Source of the DNA: Luteolibacter sp. | Lineage (GTDB): Bacteria; Verrucomicrobiota; Verrucomicrobiia; Verrucomicrobiales; Akkermansiaceae | Length of the DNA: 47,880 nucleotides | Direction of reading: 5' to 3' | Assembly: GCA_030828305.1 (NCBI GenBank) | Contig: JAURCU010000005.1 | Coordinates: forward strand, 1-47,880 | Part shown: positions 1-7,960 of the stretch, in pieces | How the letters are laid out: the number at the start of each line of letters is the position of its first letter | Numbering within the stretch: position 1 is the first letter of the stretch | Made by a program: the position numbers and the translations under genes | Notes under the pieces: model-generated | What the model was told of the DNA's origin: nothing | The model's input: only the letters and a program-made list of their open reading frames with translations | Database searches by the model: none

Positions 1-1074
1 CGCGGTTTGCAGTTCATCCTTGCCCATGGGCACGATGCCTTCAGGTCGTTTCTTGAGGTTGGTCTTGCGACCCAGACCCTCGGCACAACCACCATTGTCC
101 TGAAGATAGAGAATCAGGGTGTTGTCGAGTTGGCCGGTGTCTTCGAGCGACTTCACGATGCGCCCGATGCCCTGATCCATGGAGTCGACCATCGCGGCAT
201 AGACCTCCATGCAGCGCAATTCCCAGGCCCTTTGGTCTTCAGGAAAACTTGCCCACTTCTGCGGCGCATCGCTTAGTGGCCAATCCTCGATCACCCCGAG
301 TTGCTTCATCTTCTGGTAGCGCGCCTTGCGGATCGCTTCGTAGCCGGCATCGTAGCGGCCTTTGTATTTTTTGATATCTTTCTCAAGCGCATGCATTGGC
401 CAATGCGCGGCGGTGTAAGCCACATACATGAAGAAGGGCTGATCGGCGTGGTCCTTTTTATGCTCGCGCACGTAGCGCGCCGCGTAGTCGCTGATCGCAT
501 CGGTGTAGTACCACTCTTCGGGCTGATAATCGGGATCATTGTCCGGAGTGATGGCCTGATTGCCTTTGGTCAAGGTCCATGGGTCAAACAGACTGCCCGC
601 GCCAATGATGGTGCCGTAAAAACGATCGAAGCCACGTTGCAGCGGCCAGTTGGACTTGTCGCCATCAGGCTTGAGCTGCTTGGTCACATGCCATTTGCCC
701 GACATGTAGGTGCGGTAGCCAGTGACCCCAAGCGCCTCGGCAATGGTGACGGCATTGCGCGAGAGATCACCCCGGTAGCCAGGCTGGCCGCCATCGCTTG
801 TCATCTGACCGATGCCGGCCTGATGGGCGTAGAGGCCGGTGAGCAGCGAGGCTCGGGTCGGACAGCAGCGGCCGGTGTTATAGAAGCGGGTGTAGCGCAA
901 GCCCTTGGAGGCGAGCTTGTCGAGCACGGGTGTCTCGATCTCACTGCCATAGCAGCCGATGTCCGAGTAGCCCATGTCATCGGACATGATGATGATGATA
1001 TTGGGTCGCTCGGCAGCGTGAATGATCACCGATAGAGTGAGGCCGAGAATGGCAGCAAGGACGCGCTTATACAT
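1..1074 (-). CDS. Exported type I sulfatase (arylsulfatase A-like), C-terminus beyond the left edge
   Basis: The minus-strand reading frame starts at ATG 1074 and is open to base 1, giving the first 358 residues. It begins with a signal peptide of about 20 residues ending near IIHAAERPN, so the enzyme should be exported. The sulfatase metal site SDDMGYSD follows directly, and the formylglycine motif RCCPTRASLLTG has its modifiable cysteine at residue 70 (C-x-P-x-R). Later family segments include SGKWH and an LQDNGG stretch near the cut end. The family hydrolyses sulfate esters, and planctomycete and verrucomicrobial members commonly act on sulfated polysaccharides or mucins. It needs a sulfatase-maturing enzyme that is not in the window. 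It diverges from a sugar nucleotidyltransferase and kinase pair, which fits glycan use, but its substrate cannot be read from the sequence. Confidence 0.95.
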   Translation of the reverse strand, partial: MYKRVLAAILGLTLSVIIHAAERPNIIIIMSDDMGYSDIGCYGSEIETPVLDKLASKGLRYTRFYNTGRCCPTRASLLTGLYAHQAGIGQMTSDGGQPGYRGDLSRNAVTIAEALGVTGYRTYMSGKWHVTKQLKPDGDKSNWPLQRGFDRFYGTIIGAGSLFDPWTLTKGNQAITPDNDPDYQPEEWYYTDAISDYAARYVREHKKDHADQPFFMYVAYTAAHWPMHALEKDIKKYKGRYDAGYEAIRKARYQKMKQLGVIEDWPLSDAPQKWASFPEDQRAWELRCMEVYAAMVDSMDQGIGRIVKSLEDTGQLDNTLILYLQDNGGCAEGLGRKTNLKKRPEGIVPMGKDELQTA

Positions 1075-1226
1075 GGTCAACAGGATACTCGGGACTGAGC
1101 GGCTTTTATCAAGCACGCGGCTGTGGGAATCGGGTATTGCCAGCCGGTGGGTAGTTAAGGCATGTTTACCATCCAAGCGCCTGAGCGTCCGAATCCCTCC
1201 AGAGTCCATCCGTCCATTCTCAGTCC

Positions 1227-2135
1227 ATGCAACCCACCCTTCTCGTTCTTGCCGCCGGCATGGGCAGCCGCTACGGCGGGCTCAAGCAAATGGATCCGAT
1301 GGGTCCCCACGGCGAGACCGTTTTGGATTACTCGGTCTTCGACGCCATCCGTGCCGGCTTCGGCAAGGTGGTCTTTGTCATTCGCGAGGACTTCGCCGAG
1401 GCCTTCAAGCAGGGTATTGGTGAACGCTTCGTGGATCGTATTGCAGTCGACTACGCTTACCAAAAGCTCGACGACCTGCCCGAGGGATTCAGTGTTCCCG
1501 AGGGTCGGCAAAAACCCTGGGGAACCTCGCATGCCATCCGCGCCGCCCGCAATGCCATCAAGGAGCATTTTGCGGTGATCAACGCCGACGACTTCTACGG
1601 CCGAGACGCCTATGCCCGTGCCGCGGATTTCTTCTCCATGCTATCCGGGGAGACCCGCGATGAATTGGCCATGGTCGGTTACCCGCTCGCCAACACCCTG
1701 TCGGATTACGGGCGCGTCAACCGCGGCATTTGCGAGCTCGACGGCCAGTCTCAACTCGCAAGCGTGGAGGAAATTCTCGACATTGAACGTGAAGCGGACG
1801 GCACGGTGCGTGGCACCAACGCCATGGGTGAAAAGGTTGAAATTCCCACCACGGCAGTCGCTTCCATGAACTTCTGGCTCTTCGGTCCCGATTTCTTCGA
1901 GCAGCTGGAAAAAGCCTTCAGCGAATTTCTCGACAAGAGCGGCGGCGAACTCAAAAGCGAATGTTACATCCCGAGTGTGGTTGACGAGCTCATCCAATCA
2001 GGGCAGAGCAGCTGCCCGGTGCTGCCCACCAGCGGCCGCTGGTTCGGAGTCACCTACCCCGAAGACAAGCCGCACGTCGTCGAAGCCATCAAAGCTCTGA
2101 GTGTAGCCGGTGAATACCCTTCCCCTTTAGCCTGA
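1227..2135 (+). CDS. Sugar-phosphate nucleotidyltransferase (NTP_transferase family)
   Basis: This 302-residue soluble protein opens with the nucleotidyltransferase signature LVLAAGMGSRYGGLKQ (residues about 5-20). The motif continues into a PMGPHGETVLDYS segment in place of the usual PK-P-x-x-G. A metal-binding INADDFYG lies near residue 118. No left-handed helix domain follows, so this is the short form of the family. Such proteins transfer a nucleotidyl group to a sugar 1-phosphate. The next gene, 26 bp downstream, is a NahK-like anomeric sugar kinase, and this pairing recurs in glycan-degrading bacteria. The kinase would make a hexosamine 1-phosphate and this enzyme the UDP-sugar. Both the exact sugar and the nucleotide are inference. 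The chosen ATG lies in the 152-bp gap that diverges from the sulfatase. Confidence 0.88.
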   Translation: MQPTLLVLAAGMGSRYGGLKQMDPMGPHGETVLDYSVFDAIRAGFGKVVFVIREDFAEAFKQGIGERFVDRIAVDYAYQKLDDLPEGFSVPEGRQKPWGTSHAIRAARNAIKEHFAVINADDFYGRDAYARAADFFSMLSGETRDELAMVGYPLANTLSDYGRVNRGICELDGQSQLASVEEILDIEREADGTVRGTNAMGEKVEIPTTAVASMNFWLFGPDFFEQLEKAFSEFLDKSGGELKSECYIPSVVDELIQSGQSSCPVLPTSGRWFGVTYPEDKPHVVEAIKALSVAGEYPSPLA

Positions 2136-2161
2136 TTCATCTAAGCTAGCAGCCCGCGCAC

Positions 2162-3310
2162 ATGCCGACACCCCGCACCAACCACAACATCGAAAAAGTC
2201 GCCGAGATGTTCGATATCCGGGCCGACTTCATGGAGTCACGGCCCTATGGCAACGGCCACATCAACGACACTTACCTGGCGCGCTGCGATCAGGCCGGCC
2301 TGCAGACCCGCTTCATCGTCCAGCGCATCAATCACCACGTCTTCAAGGATCCGGTCAGCCTGATGGAAAACGTCAGCCGGGTGACCGAACACGCCCTGGA
2401 AACCCTGCTCGCCCAGAATCATCGGGAAGCCCACCGCCGCACCCTGACCTGCATTCCCGCCCTGGATGACAAACCCTACGCGGTCGACGAAGACGGAAAC
2501 TACTGGCGCGTCTACCCCTTCATCGAGCGCGCCCGTGGCTACGATGAACTGACCTGCAACAAACAGGCCTATCAGGCGGCCCGGGCCTTTGGTCGCTTCC
2601 AGAACCTCGCCGCCTCACTCGGCGGCAGTCGACTGCACGAGACCATCCCGGATTTCCACAATACCGCAAAACGGCTCGAGGCACTTGAGCAGGCCATTGC
2701 CGATGACCCCGAAGGTCGCGCCAAGAACGTGCAGGCCGAAATCGACTTTGCACGCGCCCGCGCCGATGACTGCCCGGTCATCGTTGACAAGATCGCCAAG
2801 GGCGAAATTCCCGAGCGCATTACCCACAACGACACCAAGATCAACAATGTGCTGCTCGACGAGGTCACCTCAGCTGCCATCTGCGTGATTGATCTGGACA
2901 CCACCATGCCCGGCTCCGCCCTTTACGACTTCGGTGATATGGTCCGCTCCTGTTGCCCGACAACCCCGGAAGATGAGACTAACCTCGCAGCCATTGACAT
3001 TCAACTCGACCGCTTCGAGGCACTGGTCAAGGGCTACCTGTCCGCAGCCCACTTCCTCAAAGCTGCCGAAATCGAGTTGCTGACCTTTTCCGGAAAACTG
3101 ATCACCCTCGAATGCGGCATGCGTTTCCTGACCGATTACCTGCAGGGTGACCACTACTTCAAAATCCACCATCCTGAGCACAATCTGGAGCGCACGCGTA
3201 GCCAATTTACGTTCGTGCGGGTGATCGAAGAGCACCTCTCTCAAATGGATGGGATCGTCGAGAAATGCATCGACTCGCACCTGAAGGCGCGACCCACCCC
3301 GGGCCACTGA
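2162..3310 (+). CDS. NahK-like N-acetylhexosamine 1-kinase (aminoglycoside phosphotransferase fold)
   Basis: This 382-residue cytoplasmic kinase of the APH/choline-kinase fold carries the nucleotide-loop segment YGNGHINDTYL (residues about 30-40), typical of N-acetylhexosamine 1-kinases. The catalytic loop is ITHNDTKINN with Asp224 as the likely base. The metal site IDLDTTMPG has Asp244 and Asp246. Its length matches NahK-type kinases of about 360 residues. Homologues are often mislabelled as mucin desulfatases because of their gene context. It would phosphorylate C1 of GlcNAc or GalNAc, feeding the nucleotidyltransferase encoded immediately upstream, and the two genes are probably cotranscribed. 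A good hairpin terminator follows 8 bp after the stop. Sugar specificity cannot be decided from sequence, so related anomeric kinases remain possible. Confidence 0.87.
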   Translation: MPTPRTNHNIEKVAEMFDIRADFMESRPYGNGHINDTYLARCDQAGLQTRFIVQRINHHVFKDPVSLMENVSRVTEHALETLLAQNHREAHRRTLTCIPALDDKPYAVDEDGNYWRVYPFIERARGYDELTCNKQAYQAARAFGRFQNLAASLGGSRLHETIPDFHNTAKRLEALEQAIADDPEGRAKNVQAEIDFARARADDCPVIVDKIAKGEIPERITHNDTKINNVLLDEVTSAAICVIDLDTTMPGSALYDFGDMVRSCCPTTPEDETNLAAIDIQLDRFEALVKGYLSAAHFLKAAEIELLTFSGKLITLECGMRFLTDYLQGDHYFKIHHPEHNLERTRSQFTFVRVIEEHLSQMDGIVEKCIDSHLKARPTPGH

Positions 3311-3317
3311 GTGGCGC

Positions 3318-3353
3318 CTACCACCTTCCAGGACCGGAAAAGGTAGATTTTTT
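3318..3353 (+). terminator. Rho-independent terminator after the kinase gene
   Basis: CTACC and GGTAG arms, extended by TTCC/GGAA with a small bulge, close on an AGGACC loop and run straight into ATTTTTT. The hairpin begins 8 bp after the kinase stop and separates the salvage pair from the envelope operon starting at 3524. Confidence 0.75.
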
Positions 3354-3523
3354 GCTGCCAAAATGGGTCATTCGGCCGCTATGCTGCGTCTCAAGTTTGG
3401 GTTTACAAAACCTTTGCACGAGGGAACTTGAAGGAAATACCAATCCTACGAAATTCCTCTGGATGTAGGGACGTTCTTTTAGTGGGATACCAGCTACGCC
3501 TTTTGCCCGAAAATCCTTAGAAA

Positions 3524-6247
3524 ATGCCCGACTCTCCTGCCAAAAAAGAGGAACCTGCCTTGCAGACGCAAGAACTGCAGATTGCCATTCCAAACTCCTT
3601 GCGAAAGCAACTTGACGACTTTCGCCGTCAACTCTGGCGCATCAAGTTGATCGAGGCGATTGCCGCCGGCCTGATCGGCCTTATGGTGAGCTTCCTGTTG
3701 GTCTACGGCATGGACCGCCTGACCCCGACTCCCGGCTGGCTGCGTCTTGGTCTGCTTCTCGCAGGCTTCTCCCTCTTCGCCGGATTCGCTCCCTACTGGC
3801 TGCACCGTTGGGTTTGGCGGCGGCGACGCCAAAACCAACTCGCACGCCTGATTGCCCAACGCTACCCCGGACTGGGTGACCGACTGCTCGGCGTCATCGA
3901 GCTACAGCATCAGCAAGGTAGCGAGGACAGCCTTTCTCCACGTCTTCGAGAAGCCGCAATGACCGCGGTTGCCGCGGAATCCAGTCGCCACGATTTGAGA
4001 GGCGCCATGCCTACCCCGCATCACCGCCGCTGGTCACTGGTGGCTTTGGCCCTGCTCGCCGGATCGGCCGCAGTGCTTGTCGTCACTCCCAAGGCCGGCA
4101 TCAACGCCCTGCAACGCTGGCTGATGCCACTCTCCGACACCCAGCGCTACACCTTCACGACTCTGGAAAACCCGCCGAGCTATCTGGCAGTTCCCTTCGG
4201 CGAGGCTTTCAAGATCTCGCTGACCTTATCCAAGAACTCCGAGAGCAAACCCGGCAGCGCCACTGCTCGCTACGCCATGCAGCCTGTTCTTACCAGCAAG
4301 CGAGAGCGGAACAGTTTCCACTTCGAATTTCCCGGTCAGCAGGAAAAAGGCCGAGTGGTCTTCAAGCTCGGAGACCTGCGTCACGAGATGATTGTTGAAC
4401 CCATGCAGCGTCCCTCAGTCGAGGACGTCTGGGCCATTCAGACACCACCCGCATATCTCTGCCTGCCCGAAAAGCGCATCAATCTGTTGACCGGTTCGCT
4501 CAGCGCAGTCGAAGGCAGCACCCTGAGCTTTGGCATGACCATGACCAGCGCCCTGATTGAAACGAGTAGCTACGGGCCTATCACCTATACCCGCATCGAC
4601 CCGGAAACCGGGGCGGTTCAGGTCGAGAAATCCGCCGAGAAACACGCTCTCCAACTCAATGGACTCGAAGCCCTCACCAAGAGCTTCACGCTCGACACAC
4701 GCGATTTTGAAATACCCTTCTATTGGGCCGACAAAAACGGTCTTGCTGGTGAGCCCGGCTTTAAGCTGCGCGTCGACGCCATGCAGGATGCTGCTCCCAG
4801 CTGCTATCTGCAAGGCATCAACCGCCAGCATGTCATGCTGCCCGAAGAGACCATCGATTTTGAACTGCTCGCCGAAGACGATTTTGGCATCAAGGACAAT
4901 GGCATCGAATGGGTCGGCCAGTTCAGCCGTCCCACCGGCGAAACACCGGCCAAGGGCGGGCTGGATCTCGAATCGGGTCAAGCTGGACAGAGCCGCTTCA
5001 CCAGCCCCATCGCTTTCTCTCCCAAGTCTTTTGGCATTGCGCCCCAGAGACTCATGCTTCGGGGCTGGACCACCGATCATCTCCCCGGCCGCGAGCGCGT
5101 CTATTCCGAACCCATTATCATCTATGTGCTGACTCGCGACGAACACGCTCAGATGCTCAAGCAGCAGTTCGACCGGGCCATCACCGAACTCGAGGATCTG
5201 ACTCGCCGCGAACTCAACCTGCTTGAAGAGAACCAACGCCTCGATCGCCTCGATGGCAGGGAGCTGCAGGAGGAGGAAAACCGCAAGCGGATTGCCGAAC
5301 AGGCCGGTGAGGAAGCTGAAACCCGTCGCCGCACCGAGGAACTCACCGACAAGCTGGAGAAATTACTCGAGGACGCCGTGCGCAACGGTGACATCGACAA
5401 GGATACCATGAGGAAGATGGCCGAAACCTTGCAGAACATGCGGGAGCTCTCCAATCAGGACGTCCCTGAAGTACAGGAAAACCTGGATCAGGCCGGCGAC
5501 CCCTCAAACACCGAGCAAAAGAGCGACTCCGAAATGAAAGAGGCTGTCGAAAAACAGAAGAAGGTCGTCGAGAAAATGCAGGAGACTGTCGAAAAAGCCA
5601 ACGAAGCCAACAAAAGCTTTGAGGCCGGCACCTTCGTCAAACGTCTGCGCAAGGCCGCAGGCGAGCAAAATGGCATCACGGGCTCTTTGGTGCGCGAGTT
5701 TACCACCGCGTTCACCCAACGACCGGGTAAGGATCTTATCGGTCTCGACAACAAGAATATCGACCCCTCCGGCATCACCCTTCTCAATCAGAATATCCGC
5801 CAGCAGTCCGACACCTCGGCAGACGTGCGCTGGATTCAGGAAGACCTCGCCCACTTCCACGCCCGCACCCAAGGCGCCGAATTCAAGGAGGTTCTCGACG
5901 AGATGCGTGATACCGATGTGACTGCCAAACTCGAGGACGTCCGCAACAAGCTACTCCAAAACCACTCTTATAAGGCCGCCGAATTGTCCAAACAATGGGC
6001 TGACAAGCTTGAGCAATGGGCCGCCAAACTCGATAGCGCTCAGGATGACGGTGGTAGTGATGGCGGTGGTGGCGGCGGTGGTGGTGGCGGCGAAAACGAG
6101 GACTTCGAATTCATGTTGCGCGTCATGAAGATGATTCAGACGCAGCAGGACCTGCGATCGCGCACGCGCGCTCTCGAACAATTCAAACGTGACAGTTCCA
6201 CGGGCGCAAACACCCCCGAGCGCCCCGTCATCATTCCAACCAACTGA
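3524..6247 (+). CDS. Large DUF4175-like membrane-anchored envelope protein
   Basis: This 907-residue protein has two adjacent membrane segments at about residues 43-60 and 65-85 (GLIGLMVSFLLVYGM and LGLLLAGFSLFAGF). A third lies at about 166-186 (WSLVALALLAGSAAVLVVT). A long extracytoplasmic part follows: beta-rich domains with PPSYL and PPAYL segments near 205 and 305, then a highly charged coiled coil at about 540-700. The C-terminal region carries a glycine run at about residues 845-856 and a closing amphipathic helix. This order resembles DUF4175-type proteins of PVC bacteria and proteobacteria, whose biochemical role is not established. No catalytic motif is visible. It heads a six-gene run with very short gaps, and all the following genes encode exported proteins. 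It may therefore be the membrane platform for them, which is inference. Confidence 0.8.
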   Translation: MPDSPAKKEEPALQTQELQIAIPNSLRKQLDDFRRQLWRIKLIEAIAAGLIGLMVSFLLVYGMDRLTPTPGWLRLGLLLAGFSLFAGFAPYWLHRWVWRRRRQNQLARLIAQRYPGLGDRLLGVIELQHQQGSEDSLSPRLREAAMTAVAAESSRHDLRGAMPTPHHRRWSLVALALLAGSAAVLVVTPKAGINALQRWLMPLSDTQRYTFTTLENPPSYLAVPFGEAFKISLTLSKNSESKPGSATARYAMQPVLTSKRERNSFHFEFPGQQEKGRVVFKLGDLRHEMIVEPMQRPSVEDVWAIQTPPAYLCLPEKRINLLTGSLSAVEGSTLSFGMTMTSALIETSSYGPITYTRIDPETGAVQVEKSAEKHALQLNGLEALTKSFTLDTRDFEIPFYWADKNGLAGEPGFKLRVDAMQDAAPSCYLQGINRQHVMLPEETIDFELLAEDDFGIKDNGIEWVGQFSRPTGETPAKGGLDLESGQAGQSRFTSPIAFSPKSFGIAPQRLMLRGWTTDHLPGRERVYSEPIIIYVLTRDEHAQMLKQQFDRAITELEDLTRRELNLLEENQRLDRLDGRELQEEENRKRIAEQAGEEAETRRRTEELTDKLEKLLEDAVRNGDIDKDTMRKMAETLQNMRELSNQDVPEVQENLDQAGDPSNTEQKSDSEMKEAVEKQKKVVEKMQETVEKANEANKSFEAGTFVKRLRKAAGEQNGITGSLVREFTTAFTQRPGKDLIGLDNKNIDPSGITLLNQNIRQQSDTSADVRWIQEDLAHFHARTQGAEFKEVLDEMRDTDVTAKLEDVRNKLLQNHSYKAAELSKQWADKLEQWAAKLDSAQDDGGSDGGGGGGGGGGENEDFEFMLRVMKMIQTQQDLRSRTRALEQFKRDSSTGANTPERPVIIPTN

Positions 6248-6279
6248 TTCTTGCAGCCAACTCAACCCCCTTGCGTATC

Positions 6280-6945
6280 ATGAAGACCTATCCTCTTGTC
6301 ATTAGCCTCGGACTTCTGGGTTTCACCCTGCACGCGGAGATCAATCTCGAGCAATTCGATCTGGGCCCCGAACTCAAGCCCGAAGAAAAGCATGCCAAGG
6401 GATCCGAGGAAGTTGCCGTTGATCAGGATGAACTTTCCGCCGACGTCCAGCAACTCGTGGTCGAGCAAACCAACCCCAAGGTCATCGAGTTACTGGGTGA
6501 GGTCGAGAACATCATGGACGAGGCCACCGAAATGCTTATCGAGCACGACACCGGCGGCAAGACCATCGCCGCCCAAACCGAGATCATCGAAAAGATCCAC
6601 GCCGCCGCTAAGGAAAAGCAAAAGAGTAGCGGCAGCAAATCCGGAGGCGCCATGATGGACATGATGGAAAAGATGATGGGCAAAGGCCAAGGTCCGGGTC
6701 AGGGCAAACAACCCGGCCAGGGTGAAGGTGAAGGCCAAGGCGAAGGTGAAGGTGAAGGCCAGGGCGGCAAGGGCCAGACTGGTGAGTCCGAAACCGCCAA
6801 CACCGACCAGAACGGTATTGGCACCGGCCCCGATGAAACCCGCCGCGTCCCAAAAGCCAGCGGAACCGGACCCACCAGCATTCCGCAGGAATTCCGCGAT
6901 GCCTTCGACGCCTACAACCGGGGGGCTGAAAAGCTTGTCCGCTAA
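6280..6945 (+). CDS. Small exported coiled, Gly/Gln/Glu-rich protein of the envelope operon
   Basis: The chosen start is ATG 6280, giving 221 residues with a clear signal peptide (MKTYPLVISLGLLGFTLHA); an in-frame TTG at 6271 would add only three residues. The mature part has a helical stretch (residues about 40-120), then a low-complexity tract of GQGEGEG-type repeats at about 130-175. It closes with a short C-terminal helix containing IPQEFRDAFDAYNRG. Similar short exported proteins with a Gly/Gln-rich tract and a conserved final helix accompany DUF4175-like genes in PVC bacteria, as far as I recall. It starts 32 bp after the large membrane protein and ends 13 bp before the toroid gene, so it is probably cotranscribed. 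No enzyme motif is seen; a structural or adaptor role is a guess. Confidence 0.75.
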   Translation: MKTYPLVISLGLLGFTLHAEINLEQFDLGPELKPEEKHAKGSEEVAVDQDELSADVQQLVVEQTNPKVIELLGEVENIMDEATEMLIEHDTGGKTIAAQTEIIEKIHAAAKEKQKSSGSKSGGAMMDMMEKMMGKGQGPGQGKQPGQGEGEGQGEGEGEGQGGKGQTGESETANTDQNGIGTGPDETRRVPKASGTGPTSIPQEFRDAFDAYNRGAEKLVR

Positions 6946-6958
6946 ACCACACTCCACC

Positions 6959-7960
6959 ATGAGAATGCGTTTCCAAGTCCCCATCATTCTTCTTGGCCTG
7001 AGCGGCCTCAGTCCTCTCCCGCTTCCGGGTCAGGGTCTGCTCGAGCGCCGCGCCGACGTCATCCCTGCACAGGCGGAGCTCGTCTATGAAAAGGGAATGA
7101 AATTTCTCGCCAACAGTCAGCTCGAACAGGGCCAATGGTCAGACGGCAGCGGCAGTGACCCCGGCGTGGTTGGCCTCTGCGCCATGGCCTTTCTCGCTCA
7201 TGGCGAAGACCCTGTCAACGGACCCTATGCCCAGCACATCCGCAAGAGCATTGACTACATCATCGGGCAGCAAAACGAGGGCAACGGCTACATCGGCAAT
7301 AGCATGTATAATCACGCCTTCGCTACCACTGCTCTTGCTGAGGCCTACGGCATGATTCCCAATCAAAAAATCGCCCCCGCCCTCCAGAAAGCGGTGAAAC
7401 TCATCCTCAGTGCGCAGGAGCGCAACAACTTCGGCGGCTGGCGTTACACCCCAGACAGCCGCGACGCGGATACCACCGTCAGCGGCTGTCAGTTGGTGGC
7501 TCTTTTCGCCGCACGCAATGCCGGTGTGGAAGTTCCCGACAAGGCCATCAAGAAAGCGCTGACTTACCTCAACAACAACCGCTCTGCTGAAGGCTCCTAC
7601 GGATACACATCCGGATCCGGTGGCAAGCCGACTCTAACCGCGATCGGCGTGATGTGCCTCTCCATCGCCAAGCAAACCGACTCCAAGGGTTTTGAGAACA
7701 GTGTCAACTACCTGAAGAAGAACCTCGATTACCGCGACCGTCACTATCCCTATTACTTCGAATATTACATGTCGCAGGCCCTTTTCCACGCGGACGAGTC
7801 GGCATGGAACGAGTGGAACCAGAAGAACATCCGCTACATGTCCACCATTCAAAACAGCGACGGCTCCTTCCCCGGCAATCACGGCACCGCTTTCAGCACG
7901 GCCGGCGCCCTGCTATCGCTGGCCCTCAACTACCGCTTTCTGCCAATCTACGAAAAATGA
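6959..7960 (+). CDS. Exported prenyltransferase/squalene-cyclase-repeat (alpha/alpha toroid) protein
   Basis: Starting at ATG 6959 gives 333 residues. A longer upstream frame is a shadow of the previous gene. The signal peptide (MRMRFQVPIILLGLSGL and on) is followed by repeated helical pairs with the QW-like spacing of the prenyltransferase/squalene oxidase fold. Examples are GVVGLCAMAFLAHG, NHAFATTALAEAYG, FGGWRYTPDS, TLTAIGVMCLSIAK and NSDGSFPGNHGTAFSTAGAL. DADTTVSG at the place of the cyclase acid motif lacks the full DxDD signature. At 333 residues it is about half the length of squalene-hopene cyclases. I therefore read it as a periplasmic or secreted toroid scaffold or binding protein, not a terpene cyclase. 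Its stop overlaps the next start in an ATGA, so the two are translationally coupled. Confidence 0.85.
   Translation: MRMRFQVPIILLGLSGLSPLPLPGQGLLERRADVIPAQAELVYEKGMKFLANSQLEQGQWSDGSGSDPGVVGLCAMAFLAHGEDPVNGPYAQHIRKSIDYIIGQQNEGNGYIGNSMYNHAFATTALAEAYGMIPNQKIAPALQKAVKLILSAQERNNFGGWRYTPDSRDADTTVSGCQLVALFAARNAGVEVPDKAIKKALTYLNNNRSAEGSYGYTSGSGGKPTLTAIGVMCLSIAKQTDSKGFENSVNYLKKNLDYRDRHYPYYFEYYMSQALFHADESAWNEWNQKNIRYMSTIQNSDGSFPGNHGTAFSTAGALLSLALNYRFLPIYEK

Noticed and set aside
4415..5236. A 273-codon minus-strand frame inside the large DUF4175-like gene
   Set aside because: It is an antisense shadow with no domain signal; the plus frame has membrane segments and a coiled coil.
6710..6785. CRISPR-like or minisatellite repeat in the Gly/Gln-rich tract
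   Set aside because: The repeats are short in-frame codon pairs for Gly-Glu and Gly-Gln within a coding sequence, without spacers.
6959..7960. Squalene-hopene cyclase or hopanoid synthesis gene
   Set aside because: The protein is exported, about half the expected length and lacks the full acid motif; there are no hopanoid genes nearby.
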